Part shown: in pieces, positions 23,851 to 36,576 of the stretch | Layout: every line of letters starts with the position of its first letter | Numbering within the stretch: the stretch's first letter is position 1 | From: Phoronis australis | Lineage: Eukaryota; Phoronida; Phoronidae | NCBI GenBank assembly: GCA_002633005.1 | Contig: NMRA01000101.1 | Span: forward strand, 604,115 to 668,114 | DNA length: 64,000 nt | Direction of reading: 5' to 3' | The notes under the pieces: model-generated | What the model saw: only the letters and a program-made list of their open reading frames with translations | What the model was told of the DNA's origin: nothing | The model's database searches: none | Made by a program: the position numbers and the translations under genes

Positions 23851-23925
23851 CTCGCTGGTTCCCTACGTGCCTAGCCAGCACGTGCTGGCTACTGACCACC
23901 TAGCGGCACGCAAGGAACCAGCGAG
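23851..23925. mobile_element. 75-bp fold-back insertion with 10-bp target duplication
   Basis: CTCGCTGGTTCC at the left pairs with GGAACCAGCGAG at the right. A nested palindrome, AGCCAGCACGTGCTGGCT, lies inside. The exact direct repeat GCTCAACACC flanks it at 23841-23850 and 23926-23935. The structure is that of a minimal inverted-repeat transposon. Confidence 0.8.
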
Positions 23926-23935
23926 GCTCAACACC

Positions 23936-25113
23936 CAACTCAGGTCACGTGACAGCGCACGTGCGTGATAATCTATTTTGGTCTATATACATAGACATCA
24001 CATGTCTATGTGTCTATATACATGTAAGTTCGTGCCTGTGACCTTATACTAGCACGTGCTAGCAGATACGCACACGATTGTGTTGAACTGCTTTCATTGC
24101 CACCTCCTGAACTCAGTGAATCTCGCATCATGTCCCTGCCTCGGCGTTCTCTTCGATATGCTGACAATTTCTTCGCTGTTATATGCTCAGGTAAAAACAC
24201 AAATGAACTGGTTCCCAGAAGCACTCAAGGGGTAAGTAAAATTTGACAAAGACCTTTCGGATAAAAGACAAGATTCATGGTATGCTATGGGTATGGCTCA
24301 ATCCCTTGTCAAACATCGGAACGTGTCATACATTTGAGAATTTTGCTGTACTAGGCATGTAACAGTGCTCAAAAAGTCCGTATCTCATCATCATTAGCAA
24401 ATACGGAAATGACGATCAAGTATTCCAGCGTGGCGTCGGTCAAATGGCGATCAAAACGGTTTAAGTAGGGCCTAGGCCTACAGCAGATTTTGCCAAGAAC
24501 GGTTCCTACGGTGCCGTCCATCTTGCGTGACGTGAATTTTGAACTCGAGATCAAGATCGAAAGCAAACGTGCCGTGGAGTGTGAAAATGTAGATGAAGTC
24601 CGTGTAAACGTTTAGAGTTAGGGTACCAGTTGTTTCTGGATCTAATAATGTGAGTTTTATTTCACAAATTAACACACATCACGCGTGTTAAACATTTTTA
24701 AAGTTGGACACTCATCCCGGTAAAATCACCGATCCTAAAACAATATGCTCCCCTTCTCTTTATCCCTGTGTCTATGTTCCCCCGTCTCTATTTCCCCGTT
24801 ACGATGTCGGAATTTTATAAAATGGAGGGGCCTTTGCCTCCAATAAATGTCAATAGTGGTCGAACGCAAGCCGACCAGCAGCAGCTAACAATTCGCGATA
24901 ACTCAGCTTGCTTTCATTGCATGTCCTCCAACATGGCACACGTCCGGGTACTGATGACGTAGGCAACGTCTACCCTCGGCTGGCTGTCACTATACTCCCC
25001 ATCATTTTCTGTATTATTGTTGGTGTCACCAGTAGGTCTAATACCAAGAGTTCCTACAAAATCTGAAGTAATCCCTGCTACATACATGTACATATACAAG
25101 TAGTCAGTTTACG
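23936..25113. other. no recognised gene
   Basis: Contains a second E-box-type palindrome, CTAGCACGTGCTAG, near 24049. No exon or further repeat could be supported. Confidence 0.35.
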
Positions 25114-25361
25114 GTAGCGGATCTACAGGATATCACAAGGGGGGGCCTAACATTTTGTGTGTAAGCATTTGCGCAAACCACGATTGTAGATGTGCATAGC
25201 ACCGAATGGGGGGAGGTCGGGAGGGGGGTTAGCTTCCCTCCCGCCCAGGAAAAGTTTTTTGTTTTTTCCTTTAAAAATTAAACATTTTCCTTGATTCCTG
25301 AAGTATTATCCAAGAAAAAAGGCAAATAAACGGATAACGTGTCAAACAGCGAAAAGTAAAA

Positions 25362-25432
25362 ATACCACAGACTCGAACTCACGACCTTGTGGACAGAGCG
25401 CGCGTGCTTTACCACTACATCACAAACAGAGA
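25362..25432 (-). repeat. tRNA-like (SINE-type) segment
   Basis: On the minus strand, GTAGTGGTAAAGC (A box) and GAGTTCGAGTC (B box) are about 35 bp apart, as in a tRNA-derived pol III promoter. The stems do not close well, so it is not called as a tRNA gene. Confidence 0.5.
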
Positions 25433-25532
25433 ATTATGAGTTCCTGAGAGATTCACTAAGGCTTCGATTAAAATTCACATCTTACCAGCAGCTTCTGTTT
25501 TTTCATCGTCACTCAGGTTCCGTTTTCTTTAA

Positions 25533-26366
25533 AGGAGAATGCCACCCGATTTAATTAGTCTTTTTTGCCATCAAATAATGATTGTCAATGTACCACTTCT
25601 GCCCTGACGGTGCTGTGGCCAAAGCGGAACCTGAATTCGTGGCCCCCCGAGGAGTAAGTAAATTTGCAGTTTCGTGGCTAATTCACCAACATAATCAGGT
25701 GCACATTACTTTGGCTCACTAGTATAGTATTTTCTTGACTGGAAGTTTAGTTTCCACTGAACTTTGGCTGGTTTATGTTCGTGATGTTTGATCAGTTTCT
25801 GAGCCACTGGCCGGGATAACGAGTCAATCCGGCCGGCCGCGACGGGCCTGATCGTGCTCCGAGCCACTGGCCAGGATAACAAGCGTTTTGTGTTTAGAAA
25901 TCAAAAAATCACAAGTCTAAACAACACAGATCTAGGTTCTCCTGTCTGTATCTCACTGAAAATACTTCGAAATTATCTCCCAACAGACCCCAAACTCCTG
26001 CTACGGACCTTGTTGGCTTGCTGAACTTTGTAGGCTACAGTGTGTCCAAATGCCAATAAATCCGTAAGAGCGAAAGAAAACAACACGTTTTTATAAGAAC
26101 TGGGTATATTTTTAAGGGTGTTACATCAAAGTTTGATGATTTATTGGTGTTAAACGATGACTTCAAGCGATAATCTGGACACCAATAACCTGTGTTGTGA
26201 ACTGCTGAACAAACTGCGTGTGAAACCGATGACGTCATTGGGTAATTTCGACACCTCCGTCTGCCGTCAGGTGTCAGGTAACGCAACCGGCGTACTTGTC
26301 GTTATGGAGTAGAACTACTCGATCTAAATTGATAAAATTAGGTTGTTTTTTGTGTGGCATGCTCCT
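25533..26366. mobile_element. Kolobok-like MITE with TTAA target duplication, nested
   Basis: Flanked by TTAA at 25529-25532 and 26367-26370. Termini are AGGAGAATGCCACCC on the left and a matching GGCATGCTCCT on the right. It lies in the opposite orientation to the copy at 37536-39250, with the same end sequences. It keeps the internal GC-rich motif pair (CCACTGGCC(G/A)GGATAAC near 25805 and 25865) but lacks the THAP exon, so it is an internally deleted derivative. Confidence 0.85.
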
Positions 26367-26807
26367 TTAAAAAATGAAGTAATTTTCTTCATTGCACAGT
26401 GGAGCAGACGACGGAAACTTAGTCGTAGTGCGCAGCGCCACTGCCGGTCGCCTGGGATATCGCGAGAGAGCCTACAAACCCCCCCTCTCGACCTCCCCCG
26501 ATTCGGTGCTATACGCATCTACAATCGTGCTTAGCGCAAATGTTTACAGACAAGATGTTGGGCCCCCCTTGTGATATCCTAGATCCACCACTGAGGATAT
26601 ATGGTGAGTTTTGACTGATGCACAGGGCATTAGGCCTATACAGTGATCTGTTGCAGGAACCTCTACGGTCTCTGGCATGTCTGGTGTGTGTAACTGCGCG
26701 TGCAAGGTGTCACGTGTTGGAGAGGCTATAATGCCTAGGACTGAGCGCGTGCAAGTTGTCAAGTTCTGAGTCAGAGTTGTCTAACGAAAATAAATGTTTG
26801 AAGAACT

Positions 26808-27185
26808 AATCCCAGAGGCGGATTTAGGGGGGGGCCCAGGGGGCCCGGGCCCCCCCCCCCCCTTGGCTGCCGCAAAAAAAATAAAACAGCCCGAGCGTAG
26901 GGAAATGGTGAGTTTATTAATTAACCCTGCGATATCCAAGACGACCGGCAGTGGCGCTGCGCACTACGACTCCGTTTCCGTCGTCTGCTCCACTGTGCAA
27001 TGAAGAAAATTTACTTCATTTTTTAAAGAAAATGGAACCTGAGTGACGATGAAAAAACAGAAGATGCTGGTAAGATGTGAATTTTAATCGAAGCCTTAGT
27101 GAATCACTCAGAAACTCGCAATACTCTCTTTGTCAAACCTTATCTTAAGACGATTTCCAAAGCAATCCCGTCATTATTGCCAACA
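26808..27185. mobile_element. second copy of the 25114-26593 element, inverted, cut by gap
   Basis: It starts GGCGGATTTAGGGGGGGCCC and then matches the reverse complement of the first copy (GACCGGCAGTGGCGCTGCGC, GAACCTGAGTGACGATG, AATCGAAGCCTTAGTGAATC). It runs into the N gap. At 27023-27026 it has a single TTAA where the first copy has the nested MITE, so it preserves the empty site. Confidence 0.85.
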
Positions 27186-27737
27186 NNNNNNNNNNNNNNN
27201 NNNNNNNNNNNNNNNNNNNNNNNNNNNNNNNNNNNNNNNNNNNNNNNNNNNNNNNNNNNNNNNNNNNNNNNNNNNNNNNNNNNNNNNNNNNNNNNNNNNN
27301 NNNNNNNNNNNNNNNNNNNNNNNNNNNNNNNNNNNNNNNNNNNNNNNNNNNNNNNNNNNNNNNNNNNNNNNNNNNNNNNNNNNNNNNNNNNNNNNNNNNN
27401 NNNNNNNNNNNNNNNNNNNNNNNNNNNNNNNNNNNNNNNNNNNNNNNNNNNNNNNNNNNNNNNNNNNNNNNNNNNNNNNNNNNNNNNNNNNNNNNNNNNN
27501 NNNNNNNNNNNNNNNNNNNNNNNNNNNNNNNNNNNNNNNNNNNNNNNNNNNNNNNNNNNNNNNNNNNNNNNNNNNNNNNNNNNNNNNNNNNNNNNNNNNN
27601 NNNNNNNNNNNNNNNNNNNNNNNNNNNNNNNNNNNNNNNNNNNNNNNNNNNNNNNNNNNNNNNNNNNNNNNNNNNNNNNNNNNNNNNNNNNNNNNNNNNN
27701 NNNNNNNNNNNNNNNNNNNNNNNNNNNNNNNNNNNNN
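27186..27737. other. assembly gap (552 N)
   Basis: Run of N bases. Any ORF crossing it is meaningless. Confidence 0.99.
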
Positions 27738-30700
27738 CCATTGTTCAATGCTAGTCACTGATCTCTTGTGTTCAACCCATGACGTCACATGGCGGGAAAT
27801 GTGAAAATTGGCAAAATTGAAAGAAAAATAAAAATTTCGAGCTAATTACACAAAATAAACATGGGTTTAGCTAAATTTTACGTCATACATTTAGTCTGTG
27901 GCCACCGGTAATTCAAAATGTGCAAAATTCCATGGTGTGTACTGTTTAAGAGCTAAGTCATGGCCTTGTTCACATCTCAAGCTGAAATAGTAGGATGAGG
28001 TGGTCTACAGTTTGGATGACCTATTCTTTCCATATTTAGGGCCAAGGTCGAAGTACTTCGGCGCTTTTTTCATGCAAAATGAGTTGAAAATGTAACGGAC
28101 ATTACACTCATGATTTCTTTTTTCGTGTGAATCAGTCTCACGTATCAATACGTCATTCGACCTGAGGAATGCCTCGTGGATTTTTTTTGACAGAAAATTT
28201 TTTAATCGCTCGAGTTTCAAAAGTTCAAACAGCGTGTGCAAAAGGAGCTTTAGCTTAGACTAATGTTATTGGCATCTTCAACTACTTAGATAAAATTGGT
28301 ATGGTTGGTCATTCCTGGAATTTGCCGCGTGGTTGTCGACGGGTCCGCTCCGTATTTGTATTTTACTATTTCCCTTCGTATTTACGAGCGTGTATTGGCT
28401 AAATATCGAGCCCTGATATAACACGCAAATCGGAAAAATCGCTGCAGGTTTGCTCTGGAAAACTGCTGTAGTTTTACGACGCCGTTAAAGTTATGCCAAA
28501 ATTTATAGTTTACCCAGTTAAAAGGCCAGCCAACAATGTGACTCTCTAAGACTACTGTAACTGCTGCGCTCATAAGAAGAAAGACATAATATTCAGTTAT
28601 TGTTAGCGATAAACCTTGCGCCTGTAAGTGAAATTTGTACACCTTAGAAAGGTTAACAAATTTTGAATTGCGTTTTCCGTGTTGCAGGTGTCATATGGGC
28701 AGCGTCACTGAGGTAAGTTTGGTCCCTGCGGAGCGCCAGGGACACCTGTCAGTAAGCACCTGTTAAAACAATAGAACTATACATTACCCTTCCACAAAAA
28801 ATTCGAAAAAACGGTACCTTGAATATTTCCACCCAATGATCTCCAGGTAGTGAATTATCAACGACTCATATTTTGGAAAAAGCAATGACATTCTTGTCAT
28901 TCAGATTTGATGGACATTCAAACTGTAATGAAATTGGCCACGTTTCATGACTTGTATTGGGGTTAGAATAAGTGTTTATTCGAGAAAGCAAAATTTAAAT
29001 TTTTCTACTGCTATCAAGAAACTTCCTCCGATATAAAGAAAACCTGAGATGGCTCCCAAATTGCAACGGAACCTAGACATGGAGGCATTGGAACGATCCA
29101 ACATCGGGGCTCAAATATTTTGAGTCGAGGGTGCGTTGGAACGTGAGAACATAAAGACAGTGGCACATTGGACATGGATGATAACAGCAGTCTTCCTTAC
29201 ACGACTGGGACAGGTGAATTTAATCGGGAACTGTTGCTGTAGAGAATGTGCAGTAAGCTCCAACAAATACCACTAGACCCGAAAACGGGTACATCACCAA
29301 GTCAGTTTAGTAAGGACCACTGATTTAGCAGCAGAAAGTTTAAGGCAAAATTAAATCATAAAATATCACTTATTGGAACAACGATTAGTAACATACTTAA
29401 ATTCAAATTTTAAAAACATTCAACGATGGTTGCAAAATTTGTAATGGATATCAGTAGAACTGCCACGGGTACTAGTTTCATGTTTTCATAATTCTGTATG
29501 TTAGGTATGAACTGCACTTTCTCAACTTCTGAGCTGGTGATTGGCCGTAAAAAGCAGCATATAACGCAACCTCTTGCTAATCAGTCTTATATTAGGAGAG
29601 CATAATAATCTTTTTTAAAAAAATTCGGTGACTTTTCGGATATAAAATCGTGAAATAAAACTTCACGCCAAATTAGGGGAAAATGGTGTATGTCAATGTA
29701 TAATCATCCAACTGGTATTTACTGACAGTCGTTCTTTTAGAGTAATAGTGCCTGGATCTGAACAAACTTTCAAGTTCACTTATTAGCTTAAGTGTTTGAA
29801 ACAGTAATGTTGTTTCAATATAATCCATTTTGTTAACATATTGATCTTTCCTTAACAATTCATTATTCGCTTTAACTGATTTTTCCGTGACAAAAGCAAA
29901 TGTGACGCTAAAATACGATCTTTTTGTTGTTGACTTTTACGGGCACAGATTTAAGATCATAATCAATCTTAAATGGATAAAAATGGACTTATTTACATTA
30001 CGACAGCACAGCAATGTAACAGCAAGCGCACAGGGAGATCTGGAGCGGGGTACGTACAACTGTTCCCTTCTGGGTTTGCTCCTGAATTAAAACCTCTGTA
30101 CGGACACTCCAGTTTGCGTTTACGACTTTCCGGGGTCGTACTGTCTGTCACTGGCATACCATTTCTCCCGAGTCGAAAAATAACCGAGGCAAAATATCAG
30201 ATGTGCTCAATCTCAGATCACAAATAGGACTTCGTAGCTCGAAAATTCGGAAAGGTGTCGGAACACTTGCCGACATACATAGTTTACGAAGATGCAAATG
30301 ATTGTGTGTACATGTAGGACAAAGGCTTAGACATGCATTTTGCCGTTTAGTTGTCGCCTGAAAACCGAAAATTGAATTGGGTCTTTAATTATAATAAAAT
30401 CGGAATCGTAATATTCCTTACCGTGACGGGCTTTCATTTCCGTTTTAAACCAAAGTTACAACCGGTGCCCAAATGCGTTATTTTGGATTTCACAATTTCA
30501 GGATTGACCATTCCCAAACAAATCTGAAGCGTTTTTGGAGTCGCTAATGGCTTCCTAAATAAATATGGACCGTGCGTTTTAGTTTGTAAGGGTTTTAAAC
30601 ATAATTTGCCCAACCAACCAAAATTATTTGAGTTTTTCTGGACGGAGAAGTGCCCGCTAAATGTCACCTTTTCTGAGGACTTGGTTAATTTGGCCTTTTT

Positions 30701-32113
30701 ACTTACTACACCTGTATAAAAGCTATCATGGACCTTTTCGGCCATTTTGTATGTAAAATCAACAGCAATTCGGAAATGGTGACCCACTGAGCAAGTTACA
30801 AAAATGTCAACCGATCCGAGTTAACCCATGTTTCCTCGCTTTTCACCCAACAGGTTTCTCAGTTCTTATAACTGGATGTCGTGAGACAGGGGACCCCAGC
30901 TTTTCAGTCCCACTGTCAGTAAATAACATTTTGTTTTTTATACTCGCTGTTCTTTCGATGCACAAAAATGTTGGTTACAATTTCAGAAGATATGGCATGA
31001 ATGATACCAGCTAAGTGTTTCATGTTGCCAGTAGAACCGTTTCTGAATAAAGTTTATACTTAAGTTAAAGCGTAAAGTTGCCATATTTAAGAACCACTGT
31101 GTGCAAGTCTAAACAATCAACTAAAAGAAAACGATTTGACGAGAGTATAAGATCTAATTGAATGTTTCTTTTATTCAGCTAAACGGGGCGAAATGCAGCT
31201 TTATAAACGCCAAGAAAACCCGCCAGTTAAAGGGTACGGCAAGTTATCACCAACAGATGATAGCATAAATCTGATTTTTATCTGAAAACTTATACTTAAG
31301 TTAATTATTTGAAAGAGCGTCATCGACCAGCTTGTTCTTTTCCTGTCCAAGTGTTGGTCTCTGTGCCCAATTAGATGAACAGTTAAGCGGATGTGATACA
31401 CGCTGTTGAGGTAAAGAACATTTCATGAAACCGATTTCATGAGAGGAAATTCCCGATTCGATTTCCGTTTTAAGCAACTAAACGTCGAAATCCAGCTTTA
31501 AGTTGCTAATTCCGCACTTCCTAATATGATATCTCTTGCAGTGTTGCTTCTCAAAGACCCAGGACATTGTTCTTCTGCGAAAACCCTGTGTGCATTCATC
31601 AAAGTGGATCTTTCAAATTGAGCTTAAGGTATTTCTAAGTCGTAATAGATTATAGTGCCTGATAGGAAGTTTTACTATTTGCTCATTTTTTCATGAAAAG
31701 TCGTTTTACACCAAGGCGTTTGGTGAAATCTCCGCACTCGAGATTAGACTTGAAAACCACATGACACGCTTCGAGTAAACTTAAAAAATTGCACATGCAC
31801 TTGACTCATGCTGTGTGGTTGGTTAAACCGAGTCGGGTCTGAGTTCAGGTCTCTTAAACTGTCAATTAGTCAAGTTTCTCTGCACTTCATGTTTGACACA
31901 CAGTTTCATATGTTCAATAATTTCACATTCTCCTATAAATAAAGAGAATTATTATTTGTTTCACATACTTGTCAGTACCAGTCTTGCCTCTGCCCTCTCC
32001 TTATTAAAGGGTTCCTGTTTCCATTGGGCGCTGTTAGAGATATCGCACCTAATCAATGTATAAGGTTCAACTTGGTTTAACTCCATCTTAACAAGTGGAT
32101 TGGTGGTTTAATC
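27738..32113. other. 4.4 kb with no confident gene
   Basis: Short ORFs only. A candidate minus-strand exon at 28514-28621 has good splice sites and a hydrophobic product, but no partner exon. A small stem (GTCCCTG..CAGGGAC) lies near 28720. Otherwise nothing recognised. Confidence 0.35.
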
Positions 32114-32699
32114 ATGCTATTTATTTGCGGGATGCAACTGAAGAGAATTCGTTTCTCATTCATGGCTAGAGGGAGGATTTTTGCATTTACTACCGTAATC
32201 CTAATTTTGTTATTTCATACTTGTGTCTACTACAGTGAGAATGCCACGTTTTCTGGTGGGATTGTTGACGTCACGTGTGTTCAGTTGAGCCAAGGTACGC
32301 ATTGATATGTTCAAAGCCAATTTGAGGTGTATGAAATACTAACACCATTACGACTCCCAATCTCACTAACCTTGACAACTCTAACATTATCCCAAAATAT
32401 TAATTATAAGCACGTGTATAGGATATATAAATATATATTAATTCAACAAAAAGTGTTTCACTTAAGTTCGCAAATTAATTGAGAAATAATTTGCAGTGTT
32501 GTTTGAAGTAAACCTTTAAAAGAATCAGCGTTAATATTTCGCTTAGATTCAAGGAATTAGGAATGGAGTAGAAAAGCTTTTGACTTGTATTCTATTTGCT
32601 GAAAACATCCTTGTTATTTTGATTTACTTCAGCTGCTGATAAATTAGTACTTCGCCTGAAGCCACGCTCAGTGCCAATCGGAAAAAGAGACATAACAGT
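32114..32699 (+). CDS. 5' exons of a type II membrane protein (partial)
   Basis: Exon 1 (32114-32294) encodes a short basic N terminus (QLKRIRFSFMARGR), then one hydrophobic segment (IFAFTTVILILLFHTCVYY) and an NAT glycosylation site. It ends at a GTACGC donor in phase 1. Exon 2 (32635-32699) follows a TTTACTTCAG acceptor, completes the split codon as alanine, reads ADKLVLRLKP and ends at a GTAAGT donor. This signal-anchor layout is typical of Golgi glycosyltransferases and sulfotransferases, but no catalytic exon is in view, so the function is open. A second ATG at 32141 could also be the start. Later exons are probably beyond the 15-kb transposon, which would then sit in an intron. Confidence 0.6.
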
Positions 32700-35248
32700 A
32701 AGTTTTGTCAGCCAGGTTAAGATCTACAGAACGTTAAGTTTTAATAAATTCGACGTTTTTGAATTGTGAGTGTATTAATTTGGTTTTATATGTATTTAAA
32801 ATGGCGATTGATCAACCAATTTCTTATTTTTCTCAAAGTATTGTTTATAGTTTTTTAGGGTCTTTGTATTCTCATTGTTATCCCGTGCTTTAAGATGCAT
32901 TGTCGCACTTGACGTATGTCCTTGCCCCAGGCACAATGCTTGTCGTCAACATCGACAAATATTGTTGCTTGGGCAGCGATATATGTCAGGTGTGACAATA
33001 TTTGCAATAAACACCCCCACCCATTGTCACTTCCCAATATGGTGTTGAAAGTTATTCTTGATACCAACTTTTTGACATGTAAGAGGATTCAAAGTCGGAG
33101 GGAGGCCTAGGAAATTGTAAACGAGCCAAACCAAGGTTTTAGTATGTCTTGGAAGGATGAGTGATGATGCTGACCACTCCTGACGCCAGCCTTGTTTGAT
33201 TTTGCATATATTGACATTTGGGAAGATAAAAACGTATTTTACTCTCTTTCACTTTCGGTTGCCTTAGTGCTCGAGCTCTGGGTCCTCATTCCGACCCCCT
33301 GAAACACCCACCTTATCTACCGGGAAGTTCGTGGAAGTTTGGATTTGCCCTTACCTTCACCTAGGCCTCCACGCAGTATCGCGTAGGCCATGCAATTTTG
33401 CTTTAAGATGGACACTTTCAGGGAGCGACAGTATGCGCCACCACGTGACAGCACATTCTTTCTGGTAATGGTCGGATATAACTACCTGAATTTTTGAGAA
33501 TCAGTTGTCGCCACTGAATAACAGACCTCAAACTCATGGGCTGCGCAACACTGAAAAAAGTGGAGGATATAGCCCCCCCCCCAACCCCCTATGGTGCGCT
33601 GCCCATGAAACCGTTACTCAAAATACGGGCACGTCGCATTCTATACATACTGTCACCAACCGGGGCTGACAGTATGTGTGTGGTGCGACACTCTGAACCC
33701 CCGGTCGACAATGTTATGGATGTGACAATGTGCAGTGTATGTCAACAACATCCCGTCTACTGTTAACGGATGATTAGTATCCCAAACCACGCTAATCCTT
33801 TAAAGCCTAACTTCAATGGAATTTTGTTATTTTAGATGTATTGGGCTAAGCAGTTACTCCTAGCAAAGCCGTAAAATAAGAAAACGCAAGTGTAAGCCCC
33901 TAAAATGATAGGTGAAGCTACATTTTCGTGCCATGCTGTGTCACCGCGAGATCACAAACAACAAAAGACCCCAATAACAGTTGTATTGAATAGGAGTCTT
34001 TACAGAACACCATTGTGTGCGTGTGTTATTCGCAGCTGTTTGATTTAAAAGGTGATTCTCGCCGTGACGTAGACAAAAGCAAGCCTATACCCCTAACAGT
34101 TCGTTACATTTGGCAAATATGACACTGGTGGGCTCAGAGCGAACATAGGCCTACTGTAGGAACAAAATTTACAAGTGTTACCGTTGAAGGTAGGCTTTAA
34201 GAAAAATAAGTTACGTAACCTCTTCACTTTCCCGCCACTACTTTGTAACCCATGCAGAATCTCCCAATTCCATTTACGTGACGGCAGATGTAAATTTCAA
34301 ATAAAAATGTACGCAGTAATGGAGAAGTGGTGACGGACCTGATGAAGAATAGCTCCACCAGATTTTAAAGTGTTTCATCAGCTTCTGCATTGACAGACCG
34401 GCAAGACAGTCCACGAGCAAAGTTCCGTGACGTGATGCCCAACTCTCAGCAGCACTAAGGCGCGAAATCAATTTAATCGTAACCAGTCGTCAAAAATTGG
34501 ACGACACTTTAAACATGTGGTCCGAGTTGCGTAAAGCTTCAAAAGTTATCCTCTGAATATGTTTGATTGTTGCATGACGTCAGGTGGATTATTCAACAAT
34601 AACAACGTCACGCGTGATAATGCGACGTCCTTGTTGCTATACGGCGTATAACTTTTGTGCAACTGGACCCTGCTTTTTAACCCGTGTCAAATTCATGCAT
34701 TCCACGGTCAAATTCAAGTGTTTCATGGCGTTTCGAACTCCTGCGACCGTGACCTTACCATTCCTGATTTTACTACACGGAACGTGACACGTGCGTTTTT
34801 ACTGGCATACAAAACGCTAGCCGTCGAATCTTCAGCTTTCATTGACTAAAATACCCATATTTGCGGCTGCAAAAATTCTCCTTCTCGGGATTTCTGATAG
34901 GCCTTGTCGTGTCGTATATTCGGTCTACACTCGATCAAAACTGTCGAGCAATCAACCGTAAATTCAAAGTGCAAACTCACGAGGCTAGTCCTGTGAAATC
35001 TCTGGTCGCAAGCTCCAACACTAGAGCTCTTGCTAGAAAGCAAGCAGTATTACATATGGAGAATCTTGACAAATCCCCTTTTGTATGACCTACATTCTTT
35101 AGCAGCCGACGTCACACGCATGGCGTGTGATTTGCCAGAGGTCATGAGAGTTCATGAACCAGGAAGTGTATGTTCGCGATGAGTGTACCCTCTGACACAG
35201 CGCCACCTACACTGAAAAGTGGCCCTGTGGAAACATGATGAACGGCAC
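32700..35248. other. intron or intergenic, nothing recognised
   Basis: Lies between the type II membrane protein exons and the left end of the 15-kb transposon. It includes a C-run at 33570-33580. ORFs on both strands at 32855-33110 overlap each other and have no domain. I could not find a third exon of the upstream gene. Confidence 0.35.
35240..35248. repeat. left target-site duplication
   Basis: GAACGGCAC, directly next to the left inverted repeat. It matches the right flank in 8 of 9 positions. Confidence 0.75.
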
Positions 35249-35312
35249 GCAAACGCGACCCAGTCGCAAAATAACCTGTTTTTACTCTCGCGACATCTAG
35301 CGACCAGATAGC
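35249..35312. repeat. left terminal inverted repeat
   Basis: 64 bp, inner end ...CGACCAGATAGC. It includes TTTTTACTCTCGCGACATCT. It pairs with 50286-50348. Confidence 0.9.
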
Positions 35313-36576
35313 GTATTTGATGACATGCGCGTCAATAGTCTTCACAAGTGGAGGAGCATTTTGTACAAGAAGTAAACTCTTGCGATGGAGGTTTTGTTTT
35401 CGAATTGCACGAAATGAGGGATTAGTCAAGTAAGAGTAATTTAAATAAAGCTGTTGAAGGATGAACGGAGTGTTTGAGCGGCTGCATTTAAAACGTAATG
35501 TCGCAAGATTTGAACAGTCGATAGTATCAGCGAATACTAATTTATTTTTTGTGCACTCAACTTGCTGCACTGCAGTGAGTTGTATTCTTTGATAATTTGT
35601 AAAAACTAAAGGTGTAAACGAAAATAGTTCAACTGCATGGCATTTATGCTTATGATATAACTCGCACATTGCCTATTATTACCTCCGAGATAAGTAAATG
35701 GCTTGTAAGATGCACCCTTTACATATTAATCAGTCTTGCACAGTCGGTCACAAAGTCGATGTTGTTGCATTACTACAATGTTTTGTCTAATTGACACTGC
35801 ATGGTTGTCAAGACTTGGGTTTGAAACACCATGTTCACCTCATTGAATTTTTCTATGCCCTAATTACATGCAGTGCAAACATAAATCAATTTGCAAATGT
35901 GAGGAAGTTGCGGTGCAAATTCCAATGATTTCTGAAGATGTTTCTTTAGTCCAGGTAGTTCTTGTCGGTAATGGAAATGTAAAGATTATTACATAAACAT
36001 TTCATCAGCGTAAACTGAGGTCTCATTCCATTTTCATTTTCTTTCAGATAAATAGTGCGCAATGAAGCCTAAAATCAAAAGTAGAATGTAGGCTATTTCA
36101 ACATTCTGAACACCACAAAACTTAAATTGTAACATGAAATATTGTATTTACCATAAGAGAAAACAACATAGAATTTGTAATTTGCAGTTGACTCATTATA
36201 TTTTACATTGCTTCATGAAACATAAATACCATCATTAAGGACCCGTATTTCTAGACATATAATATTAGCATTGATTAAACTTATCTTTCAAAGCAGGCAC
36301 CTGCAGAATAAATGAAGTCTCAAACATCTGAGGAAGAATAAAAATTAAATCTGTTTGCTGTTGTGATTAGTTGATAAAATTACAAAACGGATACCTATAA
36401 TAGTAAGTTAAAAGCCAAGATCAGAAACAGACGACGCATTTGAGCCGCATAATGCTGGACAAGGCATATTTTACACAAGGTATATTAAATGTGAATCAGA
36501 CATTGAGAATCATCAACAGTTGAGCACAATAAAAATGAATAGGTGTCTAGTTCTTTGAAGAGGTAATTATCTAAAG
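35313..36576. other. left subterminal region of the transposon, non-coding
   Basis: Between the left inverted repeat and the PHD-finger stop codon. The open frame on the minus strand at 35142-35669 crosses the element boundary and has no domain, so it is not a gene. Confidence 0.5.

Larger units (their letters stand above)
25114..26593. mobile_element. transposon with TIRs of about 110 bp, interrupted by a Kolobok-like MITE
   Basis: The left end, GCGGATCTACAGGATATCAC then AAGGGGGGGCC, pairs with the right end, GGCCCCCCTTGTGATATCC then TAGATCCACCACTG. The inverted match continues inward for roughly 110 bp (TAAGCATTTGCGC and CGATTGTAGATG are shared). It contains a tRNA-like segment and a nested TTAA element at 25533-26366. 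A second, inverted partial copy starts at about 26808. No transposase is visible. Confidence 0.75.

Noticed and set aside
24049-24062. CTAGCACGTGCTAG palindrome as a regulatory E-box
   Set aside because: A single site of this kind is expected by chance in 64 kb, and no promoter is recognised beside it.
21787-25432. Possible tRNA genes at 21.8 kb (+) and 25.4 kb (-)
   Set aside because: A and B boxes are present but acceptor and anticodon stems do not form, so they are listed as SINE-type segments instead.
27099-27804. 200-residue ORFs across the gap
   Set aside because: They consist of N bases.
28514-28621. Possible minus-strand exon of 36 codons with a hydrophobic product (TEYYVFLLMSAAVTVVLE)
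   Set aside because: Good CACTTACAG acceptor and GTAAAC donor, but no partner exon or recognisable family; kept as a note only.
6460-30560. Short similarity between about 6560-6612 and 30490-30551 (ATCTGAAGCGTTTTT ... GTCGC)
   Set aside because: Too short and diverged to define a repeat family by eye.
32855-33110. Overlapping ORFs on both strands, one with TIFVDVDDKHCAWGK
   Set aside because: Superficially protein-like, but without splice sites or a family match.
35142-35669. 175-codon minus-strand ORF
   Set aside because: It crosses the inverted repeat and the target duplication of the 15-kb element, so it cannot be an ancestral gene; no domain.
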